A stretch of DNA of 64,000 nucleotides from JAFAHD01 sp963772515 (GTDB taxonomy: Bacteria; Vulcanimicrobiota; Vulcanimicrobiia; Eremiobacterales; Eremiobacteraceae), in contig CAVYXC010000005.1 in assembly GCA_963772515.1 (NCBI GenBank), positions 186,001 to 250,000 on the forward strand. Direction: 5' to 3'. Each line of letters begins with the position of its first letter. Positions within the stretch are counted from its first letter, which is position 1. The translations under genes were made by a program, and so were the position numbers. This document shows, piece by piece, positions 8,560-17,344 of the stretch. Under the pieces are notes generated by a model, which had not been told where the DNA came from, ran no database searches, and saw nothing but the letters and a program-made list of their open reading frames with translations.

Positions 8560-8602
8560 ATTCGACCGCTCCATTCAAACGCTCAGGGTCGACCGCTCCA
8601 TT
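8549..8602. repeat. Dispersed palindrome supplying a stop codon, plus partial second copy
   Basis: A full copy lies at 8549-8568 and its central TAA is the stop codon of the upstream kinase gene. The 14-base end TCGACCGCTCCATT (8562-8575) is repeated at 8589-8602, a truncated second copy. The pair fills the convergent gap before the binding-lipoprotein gene that ends at 8615. Confidence 0.85.
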
Positions 8603-8614
8603 GTTATCGTGGCG

Positions 8615-10267
8615 CTATTGCATCGACCAGTCGTACGTGTTCCAATACGCCGAGGTGGCCGGCGACGGTTTGAAGCCCTTGAAGTTGTCGCTGAACACGT
8701 CGATGCGGCGATCGTGGAACACGAAGATCGTCGGCACTTGTTCGATGAGCTCGTGCTCGATGGTTGAATAGTCTTGGATTCGGCGAGCCTGGTCGAACGT
8801 GCCGAGCGTGTCCTTCTCCGCATCGTCAAGTTTCTTATCGCACCAAAACAGATCGTTCTGGCCGGCGGGCGGAAATTGATCGCAGTCGTAGATCGATGAG
8901 TTGTCTGGATCGACGCCGCTCGCCCAGGCGAAAAAGGCCATCTGGAATTTGCCGCTGTTGATGATACCGCCCGTCTGCGCCGGTCCGAAATATAGCGGCG
9001 CCGGGTAGCTCTTCTGACTCAAGGCGATGCCCACGTCATGCAGCCGCTCCTGGACCACCGTGGCGACCTCTGCGCCCAAGACGTTGCCGGATACGTACGA
9101 AAGCTGCAGTTCCAGCGGCTTGCCGTTCTTCTGGCGGATGCCATTGGGCCCGACCGTCCAGCCCGCCTCGTCGAGCAATGCGCGCGCGGCGGCCGGATTG
9201 TTGTTGTAGAACGGCAGATCGTGCGGATAGGCCCAGCTGTACGGCGCGATATCGGACGTCGCCGGCAGATCGACGTCGTGGGTGAGGGTGTGAGCCATGT
9301 CTTGGCGGTCCATCGCGTACTCGACCGCCTTGCGCACGCGGGGATCTCCCACCACCGGATCCTTCACGTTGAAGTCGATGTGCGCGAACAAGTTCTCATC
9401 GGAGACCAGCACCTGGTACCCGGGGATCGTCTTGAGCTGATCGTAGAGGTCCGAGGACGCGCGGAACCACGCGTCGATCTCATGCGTCTGCAGCAGGACC
9501 TTGATGGTGTTCGTGCTGGCGACGAACTTGAAGATGATCTTGGAAAGCTTGGGCGGACCGCGCCAGTAATCCGGGTTGGCGACGAGCGTGATGTGGTCGC
9601 CGTGCTGCCACTCGGTGATCCGAAACGGCCCCGAGCCGATCGGCAGCGAATTATACGGCAGCTGATTGACGTTGGGATATTGCGCGAGCAGATGCGCCGG
9701 CACGACGGGGAACCCACCCTGCTGGCACATGAAGTACGCGATGATCGGCGAGAACACGCGCTTCATATGGACGACGACGGTGTAGTCGTCGGGCGTGTCG
9801 ACCGATTTGATCTGGTCGTAGCCGGTGCGCACCTGCACGTTGTTGGCGGGATTCATGATGGCGTGGAACGTGAACGCCACATCTTTGGAGGTGAGCGGCG
9901 CGCCGTCTTGCCACTTGACGCCGTGACGCATGTGATAGGTGATCGTCAGGCCGTCTTTTGCGATGTCGCCGTTGGCGAGCGTCGGGACTTCGAGCGCCAG
10001 CTCGGGCACGAAGTTCAGCTTGTCGTCATAGTTGAAGAAGAACGAAAACGCCATGTACTCGAGGTCGGCCACGGTCGCTTGCGTGGTTATGAGCGGATTG
10101 AGCGAGTCGGGTTCCTGGATATCCGCGTAGCGCAGCACGCCAGGTATCGTGCCGCCGCCGGTCGGCGCGCTGGTGCTTTGCGAGACCTTGCTGCACGATG
10201 CAAGCGCAACTCCGGCGAGCGTGGCGAGGGCAAATGCAGCCGCTAAGCGCAACGCGATCCGTTTCAT
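8615..10267 (-). CDS. ABC transporter substrate-binding lipoprotein, family 5 (peptide/nickel type), third of tandem set
   Basis: 550 residues. The signal peptide has a lipobox-like LASC followed by SKVSQS; the mature protein has SBP_bac_5 features such as DIQEPDSLNPL, the YHMRHGVKWQDGAPLTSKDV segment and the GSGPF and NPDYWRGPP motifs. It binds a peptide, opine or other solute at the outer face of the inner membrane. Start ATG 10267 is preceded by GGGAGA and overlaps the previous gene's TGA in ATGA, implying translational coupling. It is the distal member of three tandem paralogs, with no permease gene in the operon. The C-terminal segments of the three paralogs are clearly similar, as expected of recent duplication. 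Confidence 0.9.
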   Translation of the reverse strand: MKRIALRLAAAFALATLAGVALASCSKVSQSTSAPTGGGTIPGVLRYADIQEPDSLNPLITTQATVADLEYMAFSFFFNYDDKLNFVPELALEVPTLANGDIAKDGLTITYHMRHGVKWQDGAPLTSKDVAFTFHAIMNPANNVQVRTGYDQIKSVDTPDDYTVVVHMKRVFSPIIAYFMCQQGGFPVVPAHLLAQYPNVNQLPYNSLPIGSGPFRITEWQHGDHITLVANPDYWRGPPKLSKIIFKFVASTNTIKVLLQTHEIDAWFRASSDLYDQLKTIPGYQVLVSDENLFAHIDFNVKDPVVGDPRVRKAVEYAMDRQDMAHTLTHDVDLPATSDIAPYSWAYPHDLPFYNNNPAAARALLDEAGWTVGPNGIRQKNGKPLELQLSYVSGNVLGAEVATVVQERLHDVGIALSQKSYPAPLYFGPAQTGGIINSGKFQMAFFAWASGVDPDNSSIYDCDQFPPAGQNDLFWCDKKLDDAEKDTLGTFDQARRIQDYSTIEHELIEQVPTIFVFHDRRIDVFSDNFKGFKPSPATSAYWNTYDWSMQ

Positions 10268-11925
10268 TTCATCTCCCATTCCCAGGTGTTCCAATTGCTC
10301 GTCGTCGCCGGCGCGGGCTTGAAATTCTCGAAGCCGTCCGCCGTGACGAAGATCTGCCGTTGGAAGTATACGATGATGGTGGCCGACTGCGCGGCGATCT
10401 CCTTTTGGATGATCGAGTAATATTTTTTGCGCACCTTCTGGTCGTAGCTCGAGAGCGCTCCGTTCTCAGCGGCATCGAGCGTCGGGTCTGACCAATACAG
10501 CGAGTTCTGCCCCGCCGGCGGGATGCCGTGGGTGGTGTAGATCGGCTCGTCATCGCCCGGGTCCACGCCCGCGACCCACGAGTACCACGCGGCATCGTAT
10601 TTGCCCGCGAGCAGGATGCCGCCGCGCTGATAACTGTCGAAATACAGCGCGGTCGGATAGTTCTTGATGGATGCCTCGGCGCCGACGCGCCGGAAATCCT
10701 CTTGCAGGATCTGTTCGACCGCCTCGCCGGTCTTGTTGCCTGTCGCGGCAGCCAGGTCGAACGCCAGGCGCTGGCCGTCCTTCACACGCACGCCGTCGGG
10801 CCCGGGTTTCCAGCCCGCCGCATCGAGCAGCGCCTCGGCCTGCGCGGGATCGTAATCGTAATGCACCACATTCGGCTCGTACGCCCACGAGAATGACGGC
10901 AGATCCGAGTATGCCGCGATGTGGACATCATACGTGACATCGTGGATGATCTTCTGGCGGTCGATCGCATGCGCGAGCGCCTGGCGCACGCGCAGGTCTT
11001 GGAACAGCGGGTTCTTCTGGTTCAGGTCGAGGTGCGAATACACCAGCGCAGGTGCGAGCTGGACGCGGAAACCGTCCGCGGGGAGGTCGCGGATCTGCGG
11101 ATAGAGTCCTGAAGGCGCGCGGAACCACGCATCGATCTCGTGCGTGCGCAGTTGCGTCAGGATGGTCGTCTCTGCCGGGATCACTTTGTAGATGATGCGC
11201 TTGAGCTTGGGCGGACCGCGCCAGTAGTCGGGGTTGGCCTCAAGCTCGACGTGGTCGGCATGGACCCATTTGACGAACTTGAACGGCCCCGTGCCGATCG
11301 GATCGGTGTTGAACGGCACCCGGTTGACGTCTGGATACTTCTCGAGGATGTGCGCGGGCAGCACCGGGTACAGCCCGCTCTCGCAGAAATACGTCGCGAC
11401 CGCAGGCGCATAGATGCTCGTGAGATGGATGCGCACGGTGTGTTCATCCACCGCCTCGACGCTTGCGATGTGATCCCAACCCCGGCGCGTCTGCACGTTG
11501 TTCGCCGGATTGAGGATCGCGTGGACGGTGAAGACCACGTCGTGCGCGGTGAACGGCGCGCCGTCGTGCCACCTCACGCCCTGGCGGAGGTGATAGGTGA
11601 GCGTCAGCCCATCCTTGCTGATGCCGCCGTTCGCGTAGGTCGGCACTTGCGTCGCGAGTTCGGGCACGAAACGCATCTTGTCGTCGAGATTGAAAAAGAA
11701 TCCGAAGATGAACATGTCCATGTCCGTGCCGACGGCCACCAGCCGCAGCAGCGGATTCATGGAAATGGGCTCTTCGATGTCGGCGTAGCGCAGCGTGCCC
11801 GGAATGGTCTGCGAGCGCGCGGGAGCGTTCGTGCTTTGGGATATCTTGCTGCAGCCGTTGACCAGCAGCGCCGCGATCGCGGCACACGCCAACGCCTGGG
11901 TCCGCTTGGCTACTTCATCTCCCAT
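10264..11925 (-). CDS. ABC transporter substrate-binding lipoprotein, family 5, second of tandem set
   Basis: About 553 residues with lipobox LVNGC followed by SKISQSTNAP. SBP_bac_5 motifs match the neighbours: YADIEEPISMNPL, YHLRQGVRWHDGAPFTAHDV, GTGPFKFVKW and NPDYWRGPPKL. I chose ATG 11925, which starts inside the end of the upstream gene. The position equivalent to the ATGA start of the downstream paralog reads GTAG here (GTA at 11913 overlapping the TAG stop), so the ancestral start may have been lost. The signal peptide then has an eight-residue acidic-to-basic extension. Its ligand is unknown. Confidence 0.88.
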   Translation of the reverse strand: MGDEVAKRTQALACAAIAALLVNGCSKISQSTNAPARSQTIPGTLRYADIEEPISMNPLLRLVAVGTDMDMFIFGFFFNLDDKMRFVPELATQVPTYANGGISKDGLTLTYHLRQGVRWHDGAPFTAHDVVFTVHAILNPANNVQTRRGWDHIASVEAVDEHTVRIHLTSIYAPAVATYFCESGLYPVLPAHILEKYPDVNRVPFNTDPIGTGPFKFVKWVHADHVELEANPDYWRGPPKLKRIIYKVIPAETTILTQLRTHEIDAWFRAPSGLYPQIRDLPADGFRVQLAPALVYSHLDLNQKNPLFQDLRVRQALAHAIDRQKIIHDVTYDVHIAAYSDLPSFSWAYEPNVVHYDYDPAQAEALLDAAGWKPGPDGVRVKDGQRLAFDLAAATGNKTGEAVEQILQEDFRRVGAEASIKNYPTALYFDSYQRGGILLAGKYDAAWYSWVAGVDPGDDEPIYTTHGIPPAGQNSLYWSDPTLDAAENGALSSYDQKVRKKYYSIIQKEIAAQSATIIVYFQRQIFVTADGFENFKPAPATTSNWNTWEWEMK

Positions 11926-13562
11926 TCCCACGTGTTCCAATTGCTGGTCGTCGCGGGCGCGGGTACGAAGTTCAAGAAGTTCGTCGACGTGACGAAGACC
12001 TGGCGTGAATAGTACATGACAATCGTATACGCCTGTTCCGCTAGCTCCTTTTGAATCACCGAGTAGTACTTCTTGCGCACGTTCTGGTCGTAGGTCGAGA
12101 GCGCCGCTTTCTCCGCCTGGTCGATCAGCGGATCGACCAAGTACAAGTTGTTCTGCCCGGCCGGCGGGATCTCGTAGCTCGCGTACAGCGACTCATTGTC
12201 CGGATCGACGCCCGCGACCCACGAGAAAAATGCCGCGTCGTAGTTGCCGCGCGTCAAGATGCCGTTTTGCTGGTACGGGGCGAAGAACAGCGCTGCGGGA
12301 TAGTTCTTGATCGAGGCGTCGATGCCGACCGCGCGTAGGTCCTGCTGCACCAAAGTCTCGGTCGCCTCGCCGTTCTTGCCGCCGGCGACGGTGTTGAGAG
12401 AGAACGCGAGCTTCTGGCCGTCTTTTTCGCGCACGCCGTCTGGGCCCGGCTTCCAGCCCGCTTCGTCGAGCAACTGCTCGGCCTTGGCCGGGTCGTAATC
12501 GTAATGCGCGACGTCCGGTTCATACGCCCACGAGAGGTTGGCCTCGACGCTGTACCCAGGCACATGCACGTCGTGCGTGATGTCGTGGATGATCTTCTTT
12601 CGGTCTATCGAGTAGGCTATCGCCTGGCGCACCTTGGGATCGTCGAACAGCGCATTCTTCTGGTTGAGATCGATATGCGCGAAGAGCATCGAAGGCTCCA
12701 GCTGCACCCGGTAACCGAGCGCGGGCAGTCCCTGGATCTCCGGATAAAGATTCGACCCGGCGCGGAACCACGCGTCGAGCTCGTGCGTGCGCATCTGCGT
12801 GAGAATCGTGTTCTCGGTGGGGATGAAGCGCTCGATGATGCGTTTGAGCTTGGGCGCGCCGCGCCAGTAGTCGGGATTCGCCTCGAGCTCGATGTGATCG
12901 CCGTGCACCCACTTGACGAACTTGAAGGGGCCGGTGCCGACCGGCTGCGTGTTGAACGGCACTTGGTTGAGATCCGGGTACTTCTCGAGGATGTGCGCCG
13001 GCAGGACCGGGTAGTTGCCGCTTTCGGCGAAGTATGTCGCGACCGCGGACGCATAGATCTTCTTGAGATGGAAGACGACGGTGTAGTCGTCGGGTGCTTC
13101 GACGCTGGCGATTCGATCCCAACCTTCGCGCGTCACGAGATTGTTGGCCGGATTCTGGATGGCGTGCACGGTGAACACGACGTCGTGCGAGGTGAAGGGC
13201 ACGCCGTCGTGCCACTTGACGCCTTTGCGCAGATGATAGGTCAGCGTCAGTCCATCTTTGCTGATGCCGCCGTTCTCGTAGGTGGGCACTTCGGTCGCCA
13301 GCTCCGGCACCCAATGCATCTTGTCGTCGAGATTGAAGAAGAATCCGTACATGAACATGTAGAGGTCGATGCTCGTCGCGGTGAGCGTGAGCAGCGGGTT
13401 CATGTTCGTCGGTTCTTCGATCTCGGCGTAGCGCAGCGTGCCGGGAATCGTGGTACTGGCTGCCGGCGTATTGGTGCTCTGTTGGACTTTGCTGCAGCCC
13501 GACGCAACGACAAGTACGCCCGCCGTGAAAGCGAGCGCGAGCGCGTGGAACAGACGCGTTAT
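11910..13562 (-). CDS. ABC transporter substrate-binding lipoprotein, family 5, first of tandem set, apparent ATA start
   Basis: About 550 residues with lipobox VASGC then SKVQQSTNTP. SBP_bac_5 motifs are YAEIEEPTNMNPLL, YHLRKGVKWHDGVPFTSHDV and NPDYWRGAPKL. No ATG, GTG or TTG lies near the signal peptide. The codon placed 9 bases after GGGAGG is ATA at 13562-13560, overlapping the TAA stop of the cupredoxin-like gene as ATAA. That is the same four-base geometry as ATGA between the downstream paralogs, so one G-to-A change could have produced both codons. The next upstream conventional starts read out of the cupredoxin gene in another frame and are unlikely. Function as in the neighbours: capture of an unknown solute. 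Confidence 0.85.
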   Translation of the reverse strand: MTRLFHALALAFTAGVLVVASGCSKVQQSTNTPAASTTIPGTLRYAEIEEPTNMNPLLTLTATSIDLYMFMYGFFFNLDDKMHWVPELATEVPTYENGGISKDGLTLTYHLRKGVKWHDGVPFTSHDVVFTVHAIQNPANNLVTREGWDRIASVEAPDDYTVVFHLKKIYASAVATYFAESGNYPVLPAHILEKYPDLNQVPFNTQPVGTGPFKFVKWVHGDHIELEANPDYWRGAPKLKRIIERFIPTENTILTQMRTHELDAWFRAGSNLYPEIQGLPALGYRVQLEPSMLFAHIDLNQKNALFDDPKVRQAIAYSIDRKKIIHDITHDVHVPGYSVEANLSWAYEPDVAHYDYDPAKAEQLLDEAGWKPGPDGVREKDGQKLAFSLNTVAGGKNGEATETLVQQDLRAVGIDASIKNYPAALFFAPYQQNGILTRGNYDAAFFSWVAGVDPDNESLYASYEIPPAGQNNLYLVDPLIDQAEKAALSTYDQNVRKKYYSVIQKELAEQAYTIVMYYSRQVFVTSTNFLNFVPAPATTSNWNTWEWEMK

Positions 13563-13942
13563 TGGTTGACGCCTCCCGAGGGTGGTGGCACCACCACCGT
13601 AATGCTGCCCTTCATCGACTGATCGGTGATGCTCGCATAGGGGAACGTGCCCTGCATTGCGGCGACCCACGTCCAGCGCCCGCCGTTGGGCGCGATCATG
13701 CCCGAGTCGAAAGCGCCGGGCGAGGTGACCGAGTGCGGCTGCGAATCCTCGTTTGTCCATGTGACGACCGTCCCCAAATTGACCGAGATGTTGCCGGGTT
13801 TGAACGAGTTCTCACCGCGGCTCCCGACGATGGCGATGTTGACGACAGGCGAGTTGCTATGCTGTTGGCAGGCGGCCAGTCCGGCGACGGAAACGAGCAC
13901 GCACGCGGCGAGTAGACAAGCGCGGCGGAGCGACGGCTGCAT
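13559..13942 (-). CDS. Cupredoxin-like lipoprotein with incomplete copper site
   Basis: 127 residues. The signal peptide ends in lipobox LAAC; a plastocyanin-like beta-barrel follows, with TVVTWTNEDSQPHSV carrying the first histidine ligand. In the C-terminal ligand loop, where blue copper proteins have Y-C-x-x-H-x-x-M, the sequence is YASITDQSM, so the cysteine and second histidine are replaced while methionine remains. It is therefore unlikely to hold a type 1 copper centre and may be structural or bind another partner. It lies between tolC and the three binding lipoproteins and is coupled to the next gene by a four-base overlap. Confidence 0.8.
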   Translation of the reverse strand: MQPSLRRACLLAACVLVSVAGLAACQQHSNSPVVNIAIVGSRGENSFKPGNISVNLGTVVTWTNEDSQPHSVTSPGAFDSGMIAPNGGRWTWVAAMQGTFPYASITDQSMKGSITVVVPPPSGGVNQ

Positions 13943-13955
13943 GCATGCTCGGTTC

Positions 13956-15431
13956 TTATCTATTCGCGATGATGCCTTCCGCGAAGTACAGGTTCTGCTG
14001 CGCGGTGTACAAGGCGAAGAGCGCGTTCACGTAGTCGCCGCGCGCTTTGGTGAGTCCGGTCTCCGCGTTGAGCAGCAGCGGCAAGGTCGTCACACCGGCC
14101 TTGTACTGCGCGCTGGTGACGTCGAGCACGGTCTGCGCCTGAGAGAGTTCGACCTGCGCGGAGGTGACGCCGGCGAGCGCCGTCTGCGCCGACAGATATG
14201 CTTGCCGCACGGTGAGCGACACAGAGAGCTGCGTCGAGAGCAGATCGGCTTGCGCCGTTTCGGTGTTCGCTTCTGCCGACGCGATCTGGCCGTTGGTGAG
14301 CCCGCTGTCGTACAGCGGCATGGTCGCGCTCAAGCCGAACGAGTAGGTGCTCGTCCAACTGCCGCCGTTGGTCACCACGTGGCCCGAGCTGTCCACACCC
14401 GACGTGGCCGACCCAAGGCTGCCATTCGCCGTGATGATCGGATAGCGGCCGGCGCGCGCTGCACGCAGGCCACGCTCGGCCGCCGTCAGCGCGGCATTCG
14501 CCGATTGCAGATCCGTGCGCCGGGCGAGCGCGGTCGCTTCGACCGTCGCATATGCGGGCAGAGCGGGAGCGGTCTGTTCGAACGACTCCGACAGCGTGAC
14601 CGGCGAGTCCGATGAGAGTCCCATCGCGTTGAGCAGCGACGCGATCTCCGATTGTTCGCCGTTGGCGGCTTGTGCTTCCGCGAGCTGCGCTTGCGCGACG
14701 GGCAGCTGCGCGGTGAGCACGTCGGCATGCGAGGCGACGCCCGCACGATACTGCGCTTCCACCAATTGCTCTTGCACTTGCGCGAGCTTCGTGTTCGCGA
14801 CCGCGACTTGATACGTGTAGCGCGCCTGCAGCGCCGCATAGTAGAAGGATGCGACGTTGAACAGGACGGTGTCCACTTCGCGCAGCTCGCTCAACTCCGC
14901 CGCGTCGCGACTAAATCTGGCCTGGCTGATGCGCGCGTACGTGGCCCCGCCATCGAAGATCAGCTGATTGATCGTGAGCGCCGCGCTGCTAGAGGTGAAG
15001 ATGCTCGGAGTCACGGCGCCGATGGTGGTGCCAGAGCGCAACTGGCCCTTGTTGCGGCTGACGTCGGCGTTCCCCGACACATTCGGAAAGGCCGCACTGT
15101 TGGCGGTCTCGAGCTGCGCGCCGGCGAGGTTGGCCGCTGCGCGCGCGAGCGCCAGCTGCGGCGACTGCTTGACGGCGATCATCTTGGCGTCGTACAACGA
15201 CAGCGGCACGGGCGAGCTCGTATTCGGAATGCCGTATTTGCCGGACGTGTCGGGCGGGTACGTCTCAAGATTGGTAGGGATACCGAGCGGGATCGGTGTG
15301 CCTGCCGTCGCCGGTGCGGGTATCGGTGTCGGTGACGGCGTCGGCGTGGGATGCGCCGAGACCGCGGCGAGCGACGGCGACGCCGCCGCAAGCGCGACGG
15401 CGCAGATCACAATCGCAAAAAATCGGGTCAT
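13956..15431 (-). CDS. TolC-family outer membrane efflux protein
   Basis: 491 residues. A signal peptide is followed by a Pro/Thr-rich stretch (about residues 25-55), then two homologous halves with long alpha-helical coiled-coil segments rich in Ala, Gln and Glu (for example LREVDTVLFNVASFYYAALQ and the LAEAQAANGEQSEIASLLNAMG region), matching the OEP/TolC fold. It forms the outer-membrane channel of a tripartite export system and ends in FAEGIIANR. It lies 9 bases downstream of the HlyD-type adaptor. No inner-membrane pump gene is in the cluster. Confidence 0.9.
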   Translation of the reverse strand: MTRFFAIVICAVALAAASPSLAAVSAHPTPTPSPTPIPAPATAGTPIPLGIPTNLETYPPDTSGKYGIPNTSSPVPLSLYDAKMIAVKQSPQLALARAAANLAGAQLETANSAAFPNVSGNADVSRNKGQLRSGTTIGAVTPSIFTSSSAALTINQLIFDGGATYARISQARFSRDAAELSELREVDTVLFNVASFYYAALQARYTYQVAVANTKLAQVQEQLVEAQYRAGVASHADVLTAQLPVAQAQLAEAQAANGEQSEIASLLNAMGLSSDSPVTLSESFEQTAPALPAYATVEATALARRTDLQSANAALTAAERGLRAARAGRYPIITANGSLGSATSGVDSSGHVVTNGGSWTSTYSFGLSATMPLYDSGLTNGQIASAEANTETAQADLLSTQLSVSLTVRQAYLSAQTALAGVTSAQVELSQAQTVLDVTSAQYKAGVTTLPLLLNAETGLTKARGDYVNALFALYTAQQNLYFAEGIIANR

Positions 15432-15440
15432 ACGGTTTCC

Positions 15441-16703
15441 TTATTGAGACGTACGGGGTGATGCTGGCGTTGGGCCATCGGGGGAACCTACCACGCTGAC
15501 GACCGACCCGTCCTGCAACGCGTCCGGGCGCTCCGTGATGACCTGGGTGCCGGGCTGGATTCCTGTCACCTCGACCTTGTCCGCCGTCTGCAGGCCGGTC
15601 GTCACCGTCACCGACTTGGCCTTGCCGTCGACGACGACGTAGACAGCATTGCCGGTCTCCGTCTGATAGATGGCATTGCGCGGCAAGATGACGACGTTGC
15701 GGTGCGTGGCTTGCTGGAAGTTCCCGTTCGCCACCATCCCGGCGCGCAGCGTGTAATCATCGTTTGGCACGACGATGTGCGTCAAGTAGCTCAACGTGCC
15801 CGAAGAAGCCGCGGCGTTGACGACGTCGACCTTCGCGTGCCAGGTCCGACCCGGCAGCGTGTCGACGGTGACGGTGACGGGCGTGCCGGCATGCACGTAC
15901 GCCAGATCGTCATCCGGGATGCCGACGTTGATCCACACCGGATCGAGCTGCGAAACGGTCACGAGCGGCGTGCCGGGGCTTGCGAGCGCGCCTTTGTCGA
16001 CGCTGCGCGCGGTGACGATGCCGTCGAACGGCGCCGTGACATTCGTCTGCGCGATCTGCGTGTTGATCGCGTCGAGCGCGGCTTGCGCCGTGCTGATATC
16101 GGCGAGCGCGGAGCTGCCGCCCGATTGCAAGTTCGCGTTCTGCTCGGTCACTTGGGCAGCACGCAACGCCGCGTCGGCCGATGCGGCTTCGCTCTGCGCC
16201 TGATCGAGCGTGGTCTTGGAGACATAGCCCTGCTTGAAGAGCACCTGGTTGCGCGTCAGATTCGCGTCAGCGTTCTGCGCGGCGACGCGAGCCGAGACCA
16301 GGTTGGCTTGTGCGGTCGCGGAGCCGCCGACGTCGTTTGCGCGCACGCTCTGCAGTTTGGCGGCGGCCTGCGCGGCTTGCGCCTGCAGCGTGCTGTCGTC
16401 GATCTTCACCAGCAGCTGTCCAGCGCGGACGCGCTCGCCCAGCGCGACATACACGTCCTTCACATTACCCGACGCGACCGAAGACAAAACCGCTTGCTGG
16501 CGCGGTGCGACGACGCCGGTCAAAGTGAACGTCGCGGTGAGGTCGCCGCGCGAGGCCACCTGCACGGTGACGGGCACGCCCTGCACTTTTTTAGGCGCCT
16601 GCTTGGCGCACGCGTTTAGACCGAACGCGATGGCCGCGATCATGCCCGCCGCCGCGATGCGCACCATCGAACCATTGATCAAACGACCAAGTCTGGTACT
16701 CAT
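15441..16703 (-). CDS. Periplasmic adaptor subunit of efflux system (HlyD/MFP family)
   Basis: About 420 residues. A lipoprotein-like signal ends at LNAC. Next come the first lipoyl half (GNVKDVYVALGERVRAGQLLVKID), an Ala/Gln-rich alpha-hairpin (about 95-190), the second lipoyl half (NVTAPFDGIVTARSVDKGALASPGTPLVTV) and a beta-barrel. It bridges an inner-membrane pump and TolC. Start ATG 16703 follows GGTGGAGGA directly, with short spacing. It sits between marR and tolC, so drug- or metabolite-responsive control is likely. The pump could be encoded elsewhere; RND or ABC type cannot be decided from the adaptor alone. Confidence 0.9.
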   Translation of the reverse strand: MSTRLGRLINGSMVRIAAAGMIAAIAFGLNACAKQAPKKVQGVPVTVQVASRGDLTATFTLTGVVAPRQQAVLSSVASGNVKDVYVALGERVRAGQLLVKIDDSTLQAQAAQAAAKLQSVRANDVGGSATAQANLVSARVAAQNADANLTRNQVLFKQGYVSKTTLDQAQSEAASADAALRAAQVTEQNANLQSGGSSALADISTAQAALDAINTQIAQTNVTAPFDGIVTARSVDKGALASPGTPLVTVSQLDPVWINVGIPDDDLAYVHAGTPVTVTVDTLPGRTWHAKVDVVNAAASSGTLSYLTHIVVPNDDYTLRAGMVANGNFQQATHRNVVILPRNAIYQTETGNAVYVVVDGKAKSVTVTTGLQTADKVEVTGIQPGTQVITERPDALQDGSVVSVVGSPDGPTPASPRTSQ

Positions 16704-16758
16704 TCCTCCACCATTTCCTAAGCCTGCAGCTCTATGCATCGCTACTGCGCCGGGCGGC

Positions 16759-17247
16759 TCAGTGTTTCGCATCTGGCGATACATGGAAGCGGCTGGCGTC
16801 GGCCACGCGCGTGAGGACGTCGCGCAGGCCGCGCTGCAGCTCTTCGGGCAAATGAGCGATGGCGGGCGGCGGATTGGCCACCATGATCCGATAGCGTTGG
16901 TGGAGGCGGGCGCCGGCGGCGGTGACCGCCAGCATGCGCATGCGCCGGTCGTTCGGCACGCTGTGGCGGCTCACCAGGCCTCGGGCTTCGAGGCGGTCGA
17001 CCAGGCCGGTGACGCTCGAGGCGTCGCACGCCAGCGTCTCCGCCAGCTCGCGCATCGAACGCGGTCCCTCTTGGCTGAGCACGTACAGGGCGTGCGCCTG
17101 CTGCTTGGTCAGGTCGAACTCGGCCGCTGCGCGCTCGAAGTGGTGGCGCTGCGACTGGAAGATCTCGATCATGAGCTGCCAGGCCTGCGCTCCGCAGGAT
17201 CGGACGCCGTTGCCGCGCGAGCCGTTGCTACGTTTGGATGTGTCCAT
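16759..17247 (-). CDS. MarR-family transcriptional regulator
   Basis: About 162 residues from ATG 17247. The winged helix-turn-helix is visible as MRELAETLACDASSVTGLVDRLEARGLVSRHSVPNDRRMRMLAVT, with the DxR wing signature. Likely a ligand-released repressor of the adjacent hlyD-tolC-lipoprotein operon and perhaps of the divergent tlpA-like gene 97 bases away. The open frame continues upstream over the divergent promoter, but homology starts after the Pro-rich stretch. No strong ribosome site is visible. Confidence 0.87.
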   Translation of the reverse strand: MDTSKRSNGSRGNGVRSCGAQAWQLMIEIFQSQRHHFERAAAEFDLTKQQAHALYVLSQEGPRSMRELAETLACDASSVTGLVDRLEARGLVSRHSVPNDRRMRMLAVTAAGARLHQRYRIMVANPPPAIAHLPEELQRGLRDVLTRVADASRFHVSPDAKH

Positions 17248-17344
17248 CGGCGGCGGCGCTTCCGGCGCCGGCGGCGCGAGTCCTTCATATTCACAACAAT
17301 CGAGAATCCAAACAGTTCGCGCGCGATGCGCGCGGAGGACACGA

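Noticed and set aside
16922..17344. N-terminal extension of the TlpA-like frame
   Set aside because: Antisense to marR and without signal peptide logic; GGAGG fixes the start at 17345.
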